The position numbers were made by a program, and so were the translations under genes. Under the pieces are notes generated by a model that saw nothing but the letters and a program-made list of their open reading frames with translations, was not told the DNA's origin and did not search any database. From Lutraria lutraria (Eukaryota; Mollusca; Bivalvia; Venerida; Mactridae), in contig OZ026833.1 of the NCBI GenBank assembly GCA_964023205.1, forward strand, positions 34,202,366 to 34,266,365: a stretch of DNA of 64,000 nucleotides. The letters run 5' to 3'. Of this stretch, positions 39,301 through 48,280 are shown piece by piece (within the stretch, counting starts at the first letter, position 1; each line of letters starts with the position of its first letter).

Positions 39301-41397
39301 AATGCATTAATATGACACGTTATCTATGTTAAACAAACTACAAATTATACCATAACTTAAGTATCTACAGCAGCAAACAGAGATTCTTATAGAGTCTACC
39401 CAATTGACAGTGAAATTATGTCCCATTTCACACGACTTTGCTCAAATTCAAGGCCAAAATCTGTTTTATAAATAAATGCAAGTCAAACAAAAGTGTAAAA
39501 TAATTACCTCCATATATTCTGACGTCACAAAGAATCAACTGGGATTTAATGGTGTTAAGACGTATACGCACTTGGTTACCCACCAACGGTTGATCACAGA
39601 CCACGTGGATTTCTTTATCATCCGTTAATTTAACTTCTTGCTTATAACATACTTGGCTATTAGGCGGAATGTATGATGCATCTTCCTTCTTATCTTCTGG
39701 GGCATCTTCTACGTTAATTTCAAACTTGTCAAAGTACCCTGGAACATTATTTTTAAAGGTGTCAATATATTTTATGAACTCGTATGCAGTTAAAGATTTC
39801 GTGTTTAGAAACAACAGCATCTTACAAACTATTTAACGACAAGTGTTTCTATAATGAAGCGTATACAATTTCACTCGATGGGCTAGAGTATGTTTCTCAT
39901 GCGATTAAGAATTAGATACAACTAGAAGCCCTAGGGAATATGCTAGGTCCAGGGTGTTGCCAGAACTGATTTGCTCCTGGAAGTAAACATATATACCGAG
40001 TTATTTCAAAATCCTTCAATTCATACAGAATGTTGTAGTCCGGAAAGAGAAAACAACTTGACCTCTAAGTATGATCTTGATCTTTGACCTACAGACCTTG
40101 GTATTGCACACGACACATCTTTCAATGCATGCAGAAGATACAGTCTGGGCAGGACTGTTTAACAATTATGCCAAAGTCATATTTATATATGTCATTTTAT
40201 CAGTAAGATACAGTCTTGACAAGGTATGTTATACTCTACTTTGACGTTTGCCCTTTAAGTGTGACCTTTGACTTTAGCCTACCGACCTGGGTCTTGCGCG
40301 CGACACACCGCTTAAATTTGTTTAACAATTACACCAAGTTATTTTCAAATATGTCATTTCGCAAAGGAGATACAGCCTGGACAACAAAATCAAGTCAAAT
40401 TGTATTCATATCAGTCAATCGTTCGCTGAACATTATAAAACACACAGTTTGCTTCTACACACAAACAATTGAAACGTGTATACACGAAACTCACCTTCAC
40501 CAGTATCGGTTGTTAATATTGTCAGTTCTTTGATGACACGTTTCTTTGGTAACCAAACTTTCCACATAGGTTCAGATGTACTACCGGAGGCATAGTTTGT
40601 ATAACTACATGTTGATATGTCAGCATCATTAGCCAGATTGGCATTTTTTTGTTGGAGTTCTGGTATGTTACTAGTATGTCTTGAAATTTGATTGTAAGCC
40701 AAGTCGGCTAGAAAATACAACGTAGTACATAAACTGTAGGAACTCATGCCTTTGTTTTAGCAATTTTAGACCCCGTTAAAATGTCTTTGAAATTACATTT
40801 TGCGCTATTTATATATATTGTTCCATGCTTTTCAATTGACTCTAAATGTTTGTTGGCCTTTTTTTTCTTAAAATGCTAAAATGGAGTCATTATTATTCTC
40901 AGTCAACGACTAGTAACTGTTATAATCATTTGGAAAAATCACTAGATAAAGATTACGTTGACAAAAAAAAAAAAAACAATGATAGTAACTATACGTGTAT
41001 ACAAAGATTGAAATGTGGGTAATTGACAACTGGCTAATAGTATCATAAAAATAAACAAGACAAGAGCTGCCAAAAAATACAATAAAATACACATATAACA
41101 ATAGTTGGCGCTCGAGTGGTATTTTGACATCAGTAATAATGACTTTTAATCAAACATTCATGACAATTTGACCTATCGACAAAGCATACTCGTATTGTAC
41201 ATACGAGATTCTTTACGCAAACAAACATAATTTTAACAACTCACCGAACTGACAAGCTAGACCATACCAGCCTAATGCACAACCATTCGTACAAGCTCCT
41301 GTATCAATATTACACCCAGCATTGTTTGTACAGTGACACATATACTGACAATTAGTACCAAATCGGTGCACCTCGTTTGGTTCTTGTTGGCATCCCT
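17099..41397 (-). CDS. Receptor-type tyrosine phosphatase with EGF-like and fucolectin-type ectodomain (33 exons, first exon missing)
   Basis: The model was assembled by hand from GT-AG boundaries. All exon phases agree, mostly phase 1 in the ectodomain and mixed phases in the phosphatase domains. The coding sum is about 4.3 kb (~1,430 residues). The predicted product is a type I membrane protein: EGF - FTP - FTP - 8 EGF - transmembrane - juxtamembrane - PTP D1 - PTP D2. D1 should dephosphorylate phosphotyrosine proteins inside the cell; the ectodomain probably binds glycans or partner proteins. MEGF-type EGF repeats fused to tandem PTP domains are known from molluscs as an expanded family; its ligands are not known to me. 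The stop TAA is at 17,101-17,099. The signal peptide exon was not securely found. Introns range from under 150 to ~3 kb. Large ones hold a Tc1 relic (37.7-38.35 kb) and a MITE-like repeat (31.9-32.5 kb). There are no internal stops, so the gene looks functional. Confidence 0.88.
21941..25940 (-). CDS. Phosphatase exons: catalytic PTP domain D1
   Basis: Exons: 25,847-25,940; 25,432-25,508; 25,134-25,170; 24,567-24,664; 23,585-23,710; 22,611-22,762; 21,941-22,076. Motifs in order: NIGKNRYKEMYP (phosphotyrosine loop), NDYINASHIK and GYHKENAYIASQ, FWRMIWEKDIRVIAMVTNL, KCIKYWAP, WPDKGVP (general acid Asp), HCSAGVGRTGTF (catalytic Cys and Arg) and DLRDQRVNMVQVK followed by EQYYYL (Q-loop). All catalytic elements are present, so D1 is expected to be an active protein tyrosine phosphatase. 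The P-loop is split between two exons exactly after HC. Confidence 0.9.
26414..27441 (-). CDS. Phosphatase exons: juxtamembrane region and start of D1
   Basis: Exons: 27,359-27,441; 26,875-26,937; 26,642-26,749; 26,414-26,550. They encode an acidic, Lys/Ser-rich linker (NEKNVMTRKNG, KQDNIDEIDEQI, MRILDEYPEVSSSYRF) and then LTDLSTYVKHGLSNLNFLRQFE, the usual lead-in helix of an RPTP D1 domain (seen here as LTDLSTYVKHG and NLNFLRQFE). The donor of the first is GTTCGT, a weak site. For the third, the acceptor at ACACAAG is chosen because the upstream TTAG acceptor would put a stop in frame. These two choices are the least certain of the gene. Confidence 0.65.
27996..28125 (-). CDS. Phosphatase exon: transmembrane segment
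   Basis: It reads APIVKSPSPIAV, then a single hydrophobic helix from VIAGG to FFII (~24 residues), then the stop-transfer RGRKRNSR. This gives a type I topology with the EGF/FTP part outside. It enters in phase 1 and leaves in phase 2, the first change from the phase-1 series. Confidence 0.85.
29043..35641 (-). CDS. Phosphatase exons: eight EGF-like repeats, one exon each
   Basis: Exons: 35,507-35,641; 34,568-34,708; 34,201-34,338; 33,785-33,925; 33,329-33,466; 32,795-32,926; 29,677-29,814; 29,043-29,180. Each is 132-141 bases, enters and leaves in phase 1, starts with Glu-Cys (except the first, Y-C) and ends just after C-x-x-G. The pattern C-x(3)-G-x(2)-C-x(3)-C-x(2)-C-x(5)-C-x(5)-G-x-C-x(3)-C-x-x-G-x(3)-x-C is the MEGF/scavenger-receptor EGF type. 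Examples: ECGMDKWDVDCTKTCGNC and ECPDTEWGESCRHKCGMC. Symmetrical phase-1 exons explain easy repeat gain or loss. A ~3-kb intron separates repeats six and seven. Confidence 0.85.
31942..32462. mobile_element. MITE-like inverted repeat in a phosphatase intron
   Basis: The ends are near-perfect inverted copies: GAAGGGAATATCCGCCAGTA then CAT, TGTTAAATGACAA on the left, and the complement at 32,410-32,450. The span is 521 bp. TTTAAAT borders both sides, but because it is palindromic it cannot be told apart from the repeat itself. There is no coding capacity. It lies in the ~3-kb intron between EGF exons. Confidence 0.7.
35970..39169 (-). CDS. Phosphatase exons: second FTP/F5-8C-like module
   Basis: Two exons, 38,963-39,169 and 35,970-36,152. 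The first opens GRNLAFRKSVTTNK and has ENAVDGVLKNGWDNCF and WFDIDFGTTVTISYIHL; the second has YKMQKSFDNITWSLVHDD, TRWIRIYREKNLR and CELQAFG. A-x-DG-x-W-C and the closing C-E-L-Q-A-F-G are strong F5/8C-type signatures. For the second exon the donor GTATGT at 35,969 keeps phase 1; the GTGTAT two bases upstream would break the frame with the next EGF exon. The intron between the two halves is ~2.8 kb and holds the Tc1 relic. Confidence 0.78.
36530..36690. repeat. Dispersed repeat with TACAGTCAAACC end
   Basis: TACAGTCAAACCTATAGG followed by AAATATGGC and later TTATTCACAGGGTGGAC resembles the stretches starting at 863 and 59,252. It is probably a small non-autonomous repeat family; the boundaries are not fixed. 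Confidence 0.4.
37684..38350 (+). pseudogene. Tc1/mariner transposase relic
   Basis: In broken + strand frames, RSQNERSESVGMLQAGMF (37,705-37,765) matches the N-terminal helix-turn-helix of Tc1-like transposases. LFTDESKFNVSGTDG (38,094-38,140) carries the first catalytic Asp box, and then come KRVWIRRGQRYT and GYLNQGVRPVIVP (about 38,297-38,337). Several stops and frame changes interrupt it. It sits inside a phosphatase intron in the opposite orientation. No terminal repeats were identified. Confidence 0.75.
39508..40707 (-). CDS. Phosphatase exons: first FTP (fucolectin/discoidin-like) module
   Basis: Two exons, 40,495-40,707 and 39,508-39,738, both phase 1 to phase 1. The first has NLANDADISTCS and WKVWLPKKRVIKELTIL; the second has VCDQPLVGNQVRIRL and LILCDVRIYGG. 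The order 'disordered Asx-rich loop, W-x-V-x-L strand, GN-x-V-R-I, L-C-x-V-x-I-Y-G' is the pattern of fucolectin/tachylectin-4/pentraxin-1 (FTP) domains, which fold like discoidin domains and often bind fucose with calcium. I cannot confirm the sugar-binding His/Arg residues. The exon boundary splits the module in the middle, as it does in the second copy. Confidence 0.75.
41245..41397 (-). CDS. Phosphatase exon: N-terminal EGF-like domain
   Basis: The exon is bounded by CTGCAG and GTGAGT. It begins EGCQQEPNEVHRFG and carries the cysteine pattern NCQYMCHCTNNAGC, then GACTNGCALGWYGLACQ, a MEGF/laminin-type EGF unit. It enters and leaves in phase 1. The open frame continues upstream through the acceptor to an ATG at 41,449, but the strong acceptor argues for a spliced start. 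Confidence 0.8.
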
Positions 41398-41898
41398 CTG
41401 CAGTAGAAATATTAAAAATATAGTGGAACGGAATTACAAGTGTACACAAATTACAAAATTAATAATAGGAATTCAACTCCAGATTGGTAGCAGAAAACTC
41501 ATGAAAAGTCACAAAATTACATAATTTGTAACGAGTTTCATTAGTTAGTATAAATCAAAGCGCTCATAGCGCTGGAAGAACAAGGTTTGATCCTGAGGTT
41601 AGACAGTTGCATTATCAGCAACAGAATGCCACATAGCCACGACCGTGGTCGATTGGTTTATTATTTATCGCTGAAAATAATAGTTATTTATTTACATGTT
41701 TAAGGCAGTTTGTTGATTATTGATATTGTTTTTATCAATTTTCATGAAAACTGCCTATACTTATGATTTGGACTTTTCATGTAGATTTGTTTTTTTATTT
41801 CATTGAAATACATTTTTTTAACATAATCTTACTTTCTCTTTGATATATTAGCTAATTATTTGGGAAAAAAAGTTCATATAAATAAACAAAAATATGCT

Positions 41899-41975
41899 AC
41901 TATAGAGTATCGAACCTAGGACCTCTCACTCCGTAAGCGAGTATCCTTACCGCTGGACCACCAGTCTCCGTGCTA
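41899..41975 (-). repeat. tRNA-like sequence (pseudo-tRNA or SINE head)
   Basis: On the minus strand, TGGTGGTCCAGCGGTAAGGA (A-box-like), an anticodon arm CTCGC-TTACGGA-GTGAG that pairs (anticodon would be ACG), and GGTTCGATACT (B-box-like) follow in tRNA order. The T-arm and acceptor do not pair well, so it is not a working tRNA gene. Confidence 0.5.
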
Positions 41976-42668
41976 TGAGAGGTTTGTTTTTAATATATAT
42001 ACAAACCGGCTGTCAATAGTTCAGCTGCGCAGTAATCTCATTTTGTTCGACCTTTGTTTTAACGTATTTCATTTGATTCCACTCATTAAGCAACATATAT
42101 TACATTATAATATTTACACCAAAGTCGTTTTATATAGACAGTGTGAACCAGATATGACCGATTACCGTCTTCTCCTTGGAACTATGTTTTGGCGTTTGGT
42201 GAAGAGCTTCTTCTTTAGTTGTGATAGGGGAAGCCATGAAATATATCTTTAGATTCCGCTACAGATTTTGAGGGTCGAAAACTGGTAGTAACAAAGAACA
42301 AGGCTGCAAGCAACCCTGTTCAAAAACTGTATTTGCTGTTTACAAATTGAAAGAATACCGAGTCATTGCGCAGTGATATATGTAAAGGCGGAAACACATA
42401 AGCAAGCAAACAAGATAGTTTATTTCTGTTTTATCAATAGGCTATTAGTCAAAGTGACATATACATATTAATTCACAAACAACTAGTAACAAAACATGAC
42501 AGCAGCAAAGTAAACAGGACAAATCAGAGAAACATCATTATACAGCTCCAGAGTTTCATTTTTAAGCTGGCTTCTGTGGGATACGAAAATCTTTTGATCG
42601 TAACCAGACTTGTTTTAGAGAAGGTGGATTACAAAAATGTATCTAAATACGTAAACAAGCAAACATAC

Positions 42669-42705
42669 CGACTAACAAAAAGCATTTGTTCCAATCGTTC
42701 ATCAT
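42669..42705 (-). CDS. Weak candidate for the first coding exon of the phosphatase gene
   Basis: Minus strand ATG at 42,705 reads MMNDWNKCFLLV and meets a strong donor (GTATGT) in phase 1, which fits the incoming phase of the first EGF exon at 41,397. The hydrophobic run is short for a signal peptide, so another exon may lie between, or the true start may be elsewhere, possibly beyond the transposon at 44.2-47.1 kb. Confidence 0.2.
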
Positions 42706-44211
42706 GAACATGAAACATGTACATTTAAATATCAGCAGCATAACATTGACAAATCGATTAAAAAGGATATTCCCTGAAACTAGCACACACCGCATACATA
42801 AGCGTCAGCTTGTATTCATTCAAATTCTAAATGAATACGTGGTTAAGTTAACCATAAAATATTGATATAATTCAACACATATCGTCTGACAGTTCTATAT
42901 TAACTATTCAAATATCGCATTTAGCCGATTAGTCATGTTGCATTATGAAATAAAAGAAATGTAAAACATGATTATCAATAAATTAAAATCTACGGTTTAG
43001 TACATGGTAAAGATGTTGTCATTGTTGGATGAAAGGCACGTTGATATTGATCACAAGTACACAGTACAAAATTGCTTAGCGTACGTGTTTTAAACTTAAC
43101 TCTAAAATGTGTTTTTCTGATATAAATTACTTGATATAGCTCATCCTCGTATGTAATTACATATATATATTTTGATTTTTCTACATACTTGTTTGTATAT
43201 GTATTACATGTATGTACAAGCATTGTACATGTTTATGTTTATTCATTGGGAGCATGAATGTGTGTTCGAGGGTGTGTGCAGGCGTGAGAGTGTATGAGTG
43301 TAAGTGAGGGGTTGCTTGTTGTCACGTGACAAAATAAAAAATATCTTTGCATATCTTTGTAACGAGATACGTATATGATTAAGTTACTTAATAAAAATAT
43401 GTTCTGTTCTTCTTTAAAACTTAACTCTAAAATTTAATGCATTCGTATGCATTCAATTTGTTCACATTTAAACTAACTGATTATATAAACATTTTAACTA
43501 CATGTACATCCAAGAAGGAAGTCAACATTACAATGTAATGTAGTAACTATGTAACCATCGTTCATAGTTTTGTTGTAAAATGTTTTTACAAAAAAACTAG
43601 GTCATACCAAAAACTGAATACTTGCACAACTATACATGCGTGTTCTTATAAATTATCTTTATTAATTAATCGTGGGCAAAAATTTCGTGAGAATGCTTTA
43701 GGAAAATCATAAGATAAGATGTATCGTGTTTCAAATCATTGCCTTATAATAATTACCCTGATAAATCTAAGTTTTAGTCCGCCTGAAAATCATAACTACA
43801 TTACATGATTGTAAATGTGTTTGTATTTATGTCTTAGCATATTTATAACTATATGTTAATCCTTTTGATTGATAAAATAATATATATATTTGTTTATGAT
43901 ATATTGATTTGTTCATTTTGATTTGTTTTATATTCATACATGCATTAATTTTGCTGTTGTAAAAATGTGTACTCACGTTTATATTGAGGATAATCAAGTT
44001 TAAATTATATGTTCATCCTCTTGATTAATATTATAATAATATGTTGACATATTTATTCACTTTGCTAATGTAAAAAACTTATTGATTCGATGTGACATTA
44101 TTTATAATTATGTTGTTTAAATTGCATTTTGTACTGATGATGTACTTTGTACAAGTCGAAATAAATGTACGTTCTATTCCGTTCATGATTATGTTTTAGA
44201 AAATATTTGAA

Positions 44212-44767
44212 CACTGTCTGGTACGTGAAACGGTGCAGATTTTCCGTGTTACGGTGCTTCCATCCAGGATGGCGGAGGGAGAAACGACAAGAAGGTACGT
44301 GTCATTTTATATCGATGTATTTATACAAATACGCTATTTAGAAGGAGAAGAACAGTTGCATCTAATTTTCAAATAAATTCCCTTTAAGATCAATATATTC
44401 ACCACGTCTGTTGCCTAAGGTTTATATTAATTATTTGCTAAAAACTTTAAGGAATAAACCACGCAAATTTCGAACCGAGAGAAGTGGTAAATATTATAGC
44501 CAATCTCCGTACAAAAGCCACTATTCTTGGAGTGAATACGCTTGTTTGTTAGCGTATGTGTATAGAATCATTCATAGAAATACTACATTTTCTCAATTAC
44601 TTTGTTGTGCCTAAATTTGTCTATTTTCTGTTTCGTCAACACGACGGTGCAGACACCTAACAACGGTGCAGATTTTCCGTAAGAAATGAGACGGTGTTGC
44701 CACAAATGAGACAACGGTGCATACATCTACAACAAAATGTATACGGTTCAGACACTAGATAAAAGAA
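44212..44767 (+). repeat. Left terminal inverted repeat of the CACTG element
   Basis: 556 bp. It contains ATGGCGGAGGGAGAAACGAC at about 44,270-44,289 followed by a GGTACGTG splice-donor-like site, and a 67-codon frame (44,411-44,614) that is present in both arms simply because the DNA is. Confidence 0.85.
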
Positions 44768-46285
44768 TGTAATGACACCATAGATCTGTTGTTACATTTT
44801 AAGAGATGTGCTTAAGTACTTAGTTTTAGTTGTTGCGTGCACATTAATCACTAGTAATGCAACTTCTACTGCGAGTAAAAATGTGACATCGATATGAAAA
44901 GTCTTTGTTTATAGATAAATAGAATACATAATAGGTTAATTACAAATATTCTTTTACTAGTTTAATGCACACATTCAGTAAAAGCTGTATTCATCGATGT
45001 TTTGAGTTACTAAGTATGACTTAGTGAGTAAGAATTTTATTTAAACCAGTAAGTTGACAAGAAAAATATATAGTGTCTTTGAGGAAAATATCACCAACTA
45101 AGAAGATATAGCATTTTGCCATGTCCGTGTATCTATTACTTGCCATTTCTATTTTGCAGGGATCATATGTTTGACACAAGCCGATTATGCAGAGGAAAGG
45201 GAAAATGTAAATTAGGGAAAACGATGTATTTCTAAACCGGAAGAGCCAATAAGATGCCCTACCACTGTGAGAGAATAGCATTGGTCTCACGAATAAAAAA
45301 TTTGTATTGCCACATGTTCGACGTGGATAAAATCTTGAAACCTTAAGAACCTAAAGATTAGAGATACTAAATTGAAATAGAAACGATACTTTTGATGAAC
45401 ATACATCTACACTTCTGAGTTTAAAAAGGCTTGAAATAACATTCATATTGTCCTGACTCCGGATGGTGGTAGTGCTATATTTAAATTGTACTTTGTGCTC
45501 GTCTTACACTTTCGTATTGCAAATTGGTTATTTCATTTACATAATTATCATTACAGTGAAACAAATAACATTATTTCATGACCAGGAAGGTAGCTTAGTC
45601 TGTTGAAATACAGTCAAACCGACTTTAAAGTTGACTGCCAACTTATAATACCTGTTGTTTCTCTCTAATCATCAATTTGTGGTGTAGATTAATTTGAAAT
45701 GAGAGATCGCCTGTCAACTCTGTCAAGTATAGTCATTATCGAGCATGCTTTTCACATAAGATTTACTTAATTTTAACAGTGCTAGAAAAGTTATTTTTCT
45801 AGCGTTAAAAGTATTCTGAGTATTGTTATTTGGCCATATTTTTATGTTAAAAATATAATAAATAAATAATACCATAAAAACAAGTTTTTATTTACATTCA
45901 GTTGTGATCATTTGAACATGTATACTAAAAGGAAATCACTATGAATCAGGAATAAATCACAGTAAGAATCGCAGTACATATAATACCTGAAAAACAACAA
46001 TATATACATTTATTAAACAAGTAAATATTGCGACATACCAACATTTTCCATAAAAAAAGCAATTAGTCGCACGGTTTAATGAAAAAAAACAGTAGCAGCA
46101 CCTTTTCATAAGTATAGATATGGAACTGACTGGAAAATAATACGTCTTCGATCACTCAATTTTTCAAGATTTTGCTTTAAAATACATGTATACAGTTAGC
46201 TGATAAGGATACCGGATTTCAATAAAAAATTATGAAAATCGTATATCTGAAAACTGATCGAAATATATAATATAATAGATATGCC

Positions 46286-46426
46286 TCATGAGAGATTTTC
46301 TAGTAAATGTCTTCTTGCATTTTCAGATTCAAGTTTCCTTTTATTATGCTGTGCTCTCTGTTGGGCTTCAGGGGACCAGCACTCAATATAAGATTTCCGA
46401 CAACACTGTACTATATGGCTGAGATT
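46286..46426 (-). CDS. Possible terminal coding exon inside the CACTG element
   Basis: On the minus strand a pyrimidine-rich stretch ending in CCATAG is followed by 46 open codons and TGA. The peptide includes HIVQCCRKSYIECWSPEAQQ and is then rich in Lys, Arg and Glu (RKLESENARRHLLENLS). The composition looks protein-like, and the exon lies in the right orientation to be the last exon of a transcript starting at the ATG in the right arm. No homology is recognised; the intervening exons are not defined. Confidence 0.35.
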   Translation of the reverse strand, partial: NLSHIVQCCRKSYIECWSPEAQQRAQHNKRKLESENARRHLLENLS

Positions 46427-46512
46427 CTATGGATATGAAAAAAAGTATGTTAAAGAATTTAACAAATAGGTACAAATGAAGAAAATAATGTATTTGAAAA
46501 TTATATGCTTCA

Positions 46513-47070
46513 TTTCTTTTCATCTAGTGTCTGAACCGTATACTTTTTGTTGTAGATGTATGCACCGTTGTCTCATTTGTGGCAACACCGTCTCATTTCT
46601 TACGGAAAATCTGCACCGTTGTTAGGTGTCTGCACCGTCGTGTTGACGAAACAGAAAATAGACAAATTTAGGCACAACAAAGTAATTGAGAAGATGTAGT
46701 ATTTCTATGAATGATTCTGTACACATACGCTAACAAACAAGCGTATTCACTCCAAGAATAGTGGCTTTTGTACGGAGATTGGCTATAATATTTACCACTT
46801 CTCTCGGTTCGTAATTTGCGTGGTTTATTCCTCAAAGCTTTTAGCAAATAATTCATATAAATCCTATGCAACCGACATGGTGAATATATTGATCTTAAAA
46901 GGAATTTATTTGAAAATTAGATGCAACTGTTCTTCTCCTTCTAAATAGCGTATTTGTATAAATACATCGGTATAAAATGACACGTACCTCCTTGTCGTTT
47001 CTCCCTCCGCCATCTTGGATGGAAGCACCGTAACACGGAAAATCTGCACCGTTTCACGTACCAGACAGTG
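46513..47070 (-). repeat. Right terminal inverted repeat of the CACTG element
   Basis: 558 bp, reverse complement of the left arm with scattered substitutions. It has the same ATGGCGGAGG start context and donor (reading inward on the minus strand) and the same CGGTGCA subterminal units. Confidence 0.85.
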
Positions 47071-47318
47071 TTGAATAAAGCTTATACTACACATTAAGAT
47101 AAACCGATAACGGTACAGAAGTAAAAATAGGAATTCATAGGTTTAAACAAAATGTTTAATTTGACGATTGTGGCAAATAGATACGTATGTAAGCAATTTT
47201 TTAGTGCAGATAGTTTAGAGTGCCTGTGCCATTACAACATGATCGTTTAAGTTTTAATATAACGTGTTTCATATTGATTACTAAGGCGTAAAAAGACATA
47301 TAGTTTTTGTTTGTTTAC

Positions 47319-48280
47319 TGATTCAGAACACGGGTAACTGTATCATGAATAGATTATAAAAATTTAAAAAAAAAGATAAAAATAAATATTTATTATTATG
47401 TTAACAATGTATATTTCAACAAAAATCCCAAGATTTTTAAAGCGTCAAAAAAAACTTTTTGGCTAAAGATATTTCCAGTGATCGATTATATTCATAAAAC
47501 ATATTGTTAAAACAACATTCATGCAAAATCCCAGAGAAATCCGTCGCCTAGTTCACGAGTTATGCCACAAAATGCAAATAATTCTTCGGGACGATCACTG
47601 AGGTGATTGTTACATCCACTAAATTTACATAAAATAGACGATATTTAGTCTTAACCGTTGTGTACAAACATAATGAACAGCTACACTTAGAAAACACAAA
47701 TGTTGGAACACATTTACCCCCATGACAATTTATAAATTCGTTACATGTGAACAAACTCTCGGCTTTAATTTTTATCCCCGAAAGACTCCATTTTGGTTCA
47801 TATGACGCGCGTGCTATCCATTTTGTGACAACGATTTTCATTGGCCGATTTCAAAGGGGTTTTCCCAGATGAAATGACGTACGTAGAAAAATTTGGTTCC
47901 CGGCCAATGAAAACGAACGTTACAAAATACACTGGGATTTCTCTAGAGTCATCGACAGAATGAAGTTTTTACGTTGATATTTAGATAAAATCGGAATTTA
48001 AACGCTGAATTACATGTTATGAAGGTAACATAATGTAAATAAATAAAGCTTTCAATACAGGAATATGTTTTCGTTCAATTACGGCCGTAACAAAGTACAT
48101 TCATTTGCATAAATTCACCGGATTCCTTGATGAAATTGATAAACAAAAGTCACCTCCGCGATCGTCCAGAGATTTTTCGTTGAAATATACCTTGTTAATA
48201 TATTAATAAATATTTTTATTTTTATTTATTTATTTTCATATTTTTATAATCTATTCATGATACAGTTACCTGTGATTCAG
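47319..48280. mobile_element. Inverted-repeat element, ~110-bp arms
   Basis: The arms 47,319-47,430 and 48,171-48,280 are inverted copies sharing a perfect core, GGTAACTGTATCATGAATAG, plus GATTATAAAAA, and further a TATTTCAAC block. The 740-bp centre includes a minus-strand frame (47,560-47,841) with a cysteine-rich part, NCHGGKCVPTFVF, faintly EGF-like. No transposase was seen; target duplication not determined. Confidence 0.65.

Larger units (their letters stand above)
41450..44211. other. Upstream region of the phosphatase gene
   Basis: This AT-rich stretch should contain the first exon and promoter of the phosphatase gene if they lie in the window. Only the weak exon candidate at 42,669-42,705 and the tRNA-like sequence were found. 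43,255-43,310 is a G/T-rich stretch of TGTG and GAGTGT units. No other gene is supported. Confidence 0.35.
44212..47070. mobile_element. 2.86-kb transposon with ~556-bp terminal inverted repeats and TTGAA target duplication
   Basis: The left end begins CACTGTCTGGTACGTGAAAC; the right end is its exact complement finishing at 47,070. TTGAA is present directly outside both ends (44,207-44,211; 47,071-47,075). The arms 44,212-44,767 and 46,513-47,070 are ~95% alike by eye and carry subterminal CGGTGCAGATTTTCCG and CGGTGCA copies. The 1.75-kb centre has no transposase that I recognise. CAC termini plus 5-bp duplications are described for Transib and ProtoRAG-type elements, while CACTA elements share the CACT(A/G) start but make 2-3-bp duplications. 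Superfamily assignment is therefore tentative. It is probably non-autonomous. Confidence 0.85.

Noticed and set aside
41398..41449. Unspliced start of the phosphatase at the ATG at 41,449
   Set aside because: The leader has no charged n-region and crosses a strong CTGCAG acceptor; a spliced upstream exon is more likely, though not proven.
41899..41975. Functional tRNA-Arg(ACG) gene
   Set aside because: T-arm and acceptor stem do not pair; more likely a pseudo-tRNA or SINE head.
44411..44614. 67-codon ORF conserved at 46,668-46,871
   Set aside because: Conservation follows from the two arms being the same DNA; the frame alone does not prove a protein, though it is kept in mind for the spliced-transcript idea.
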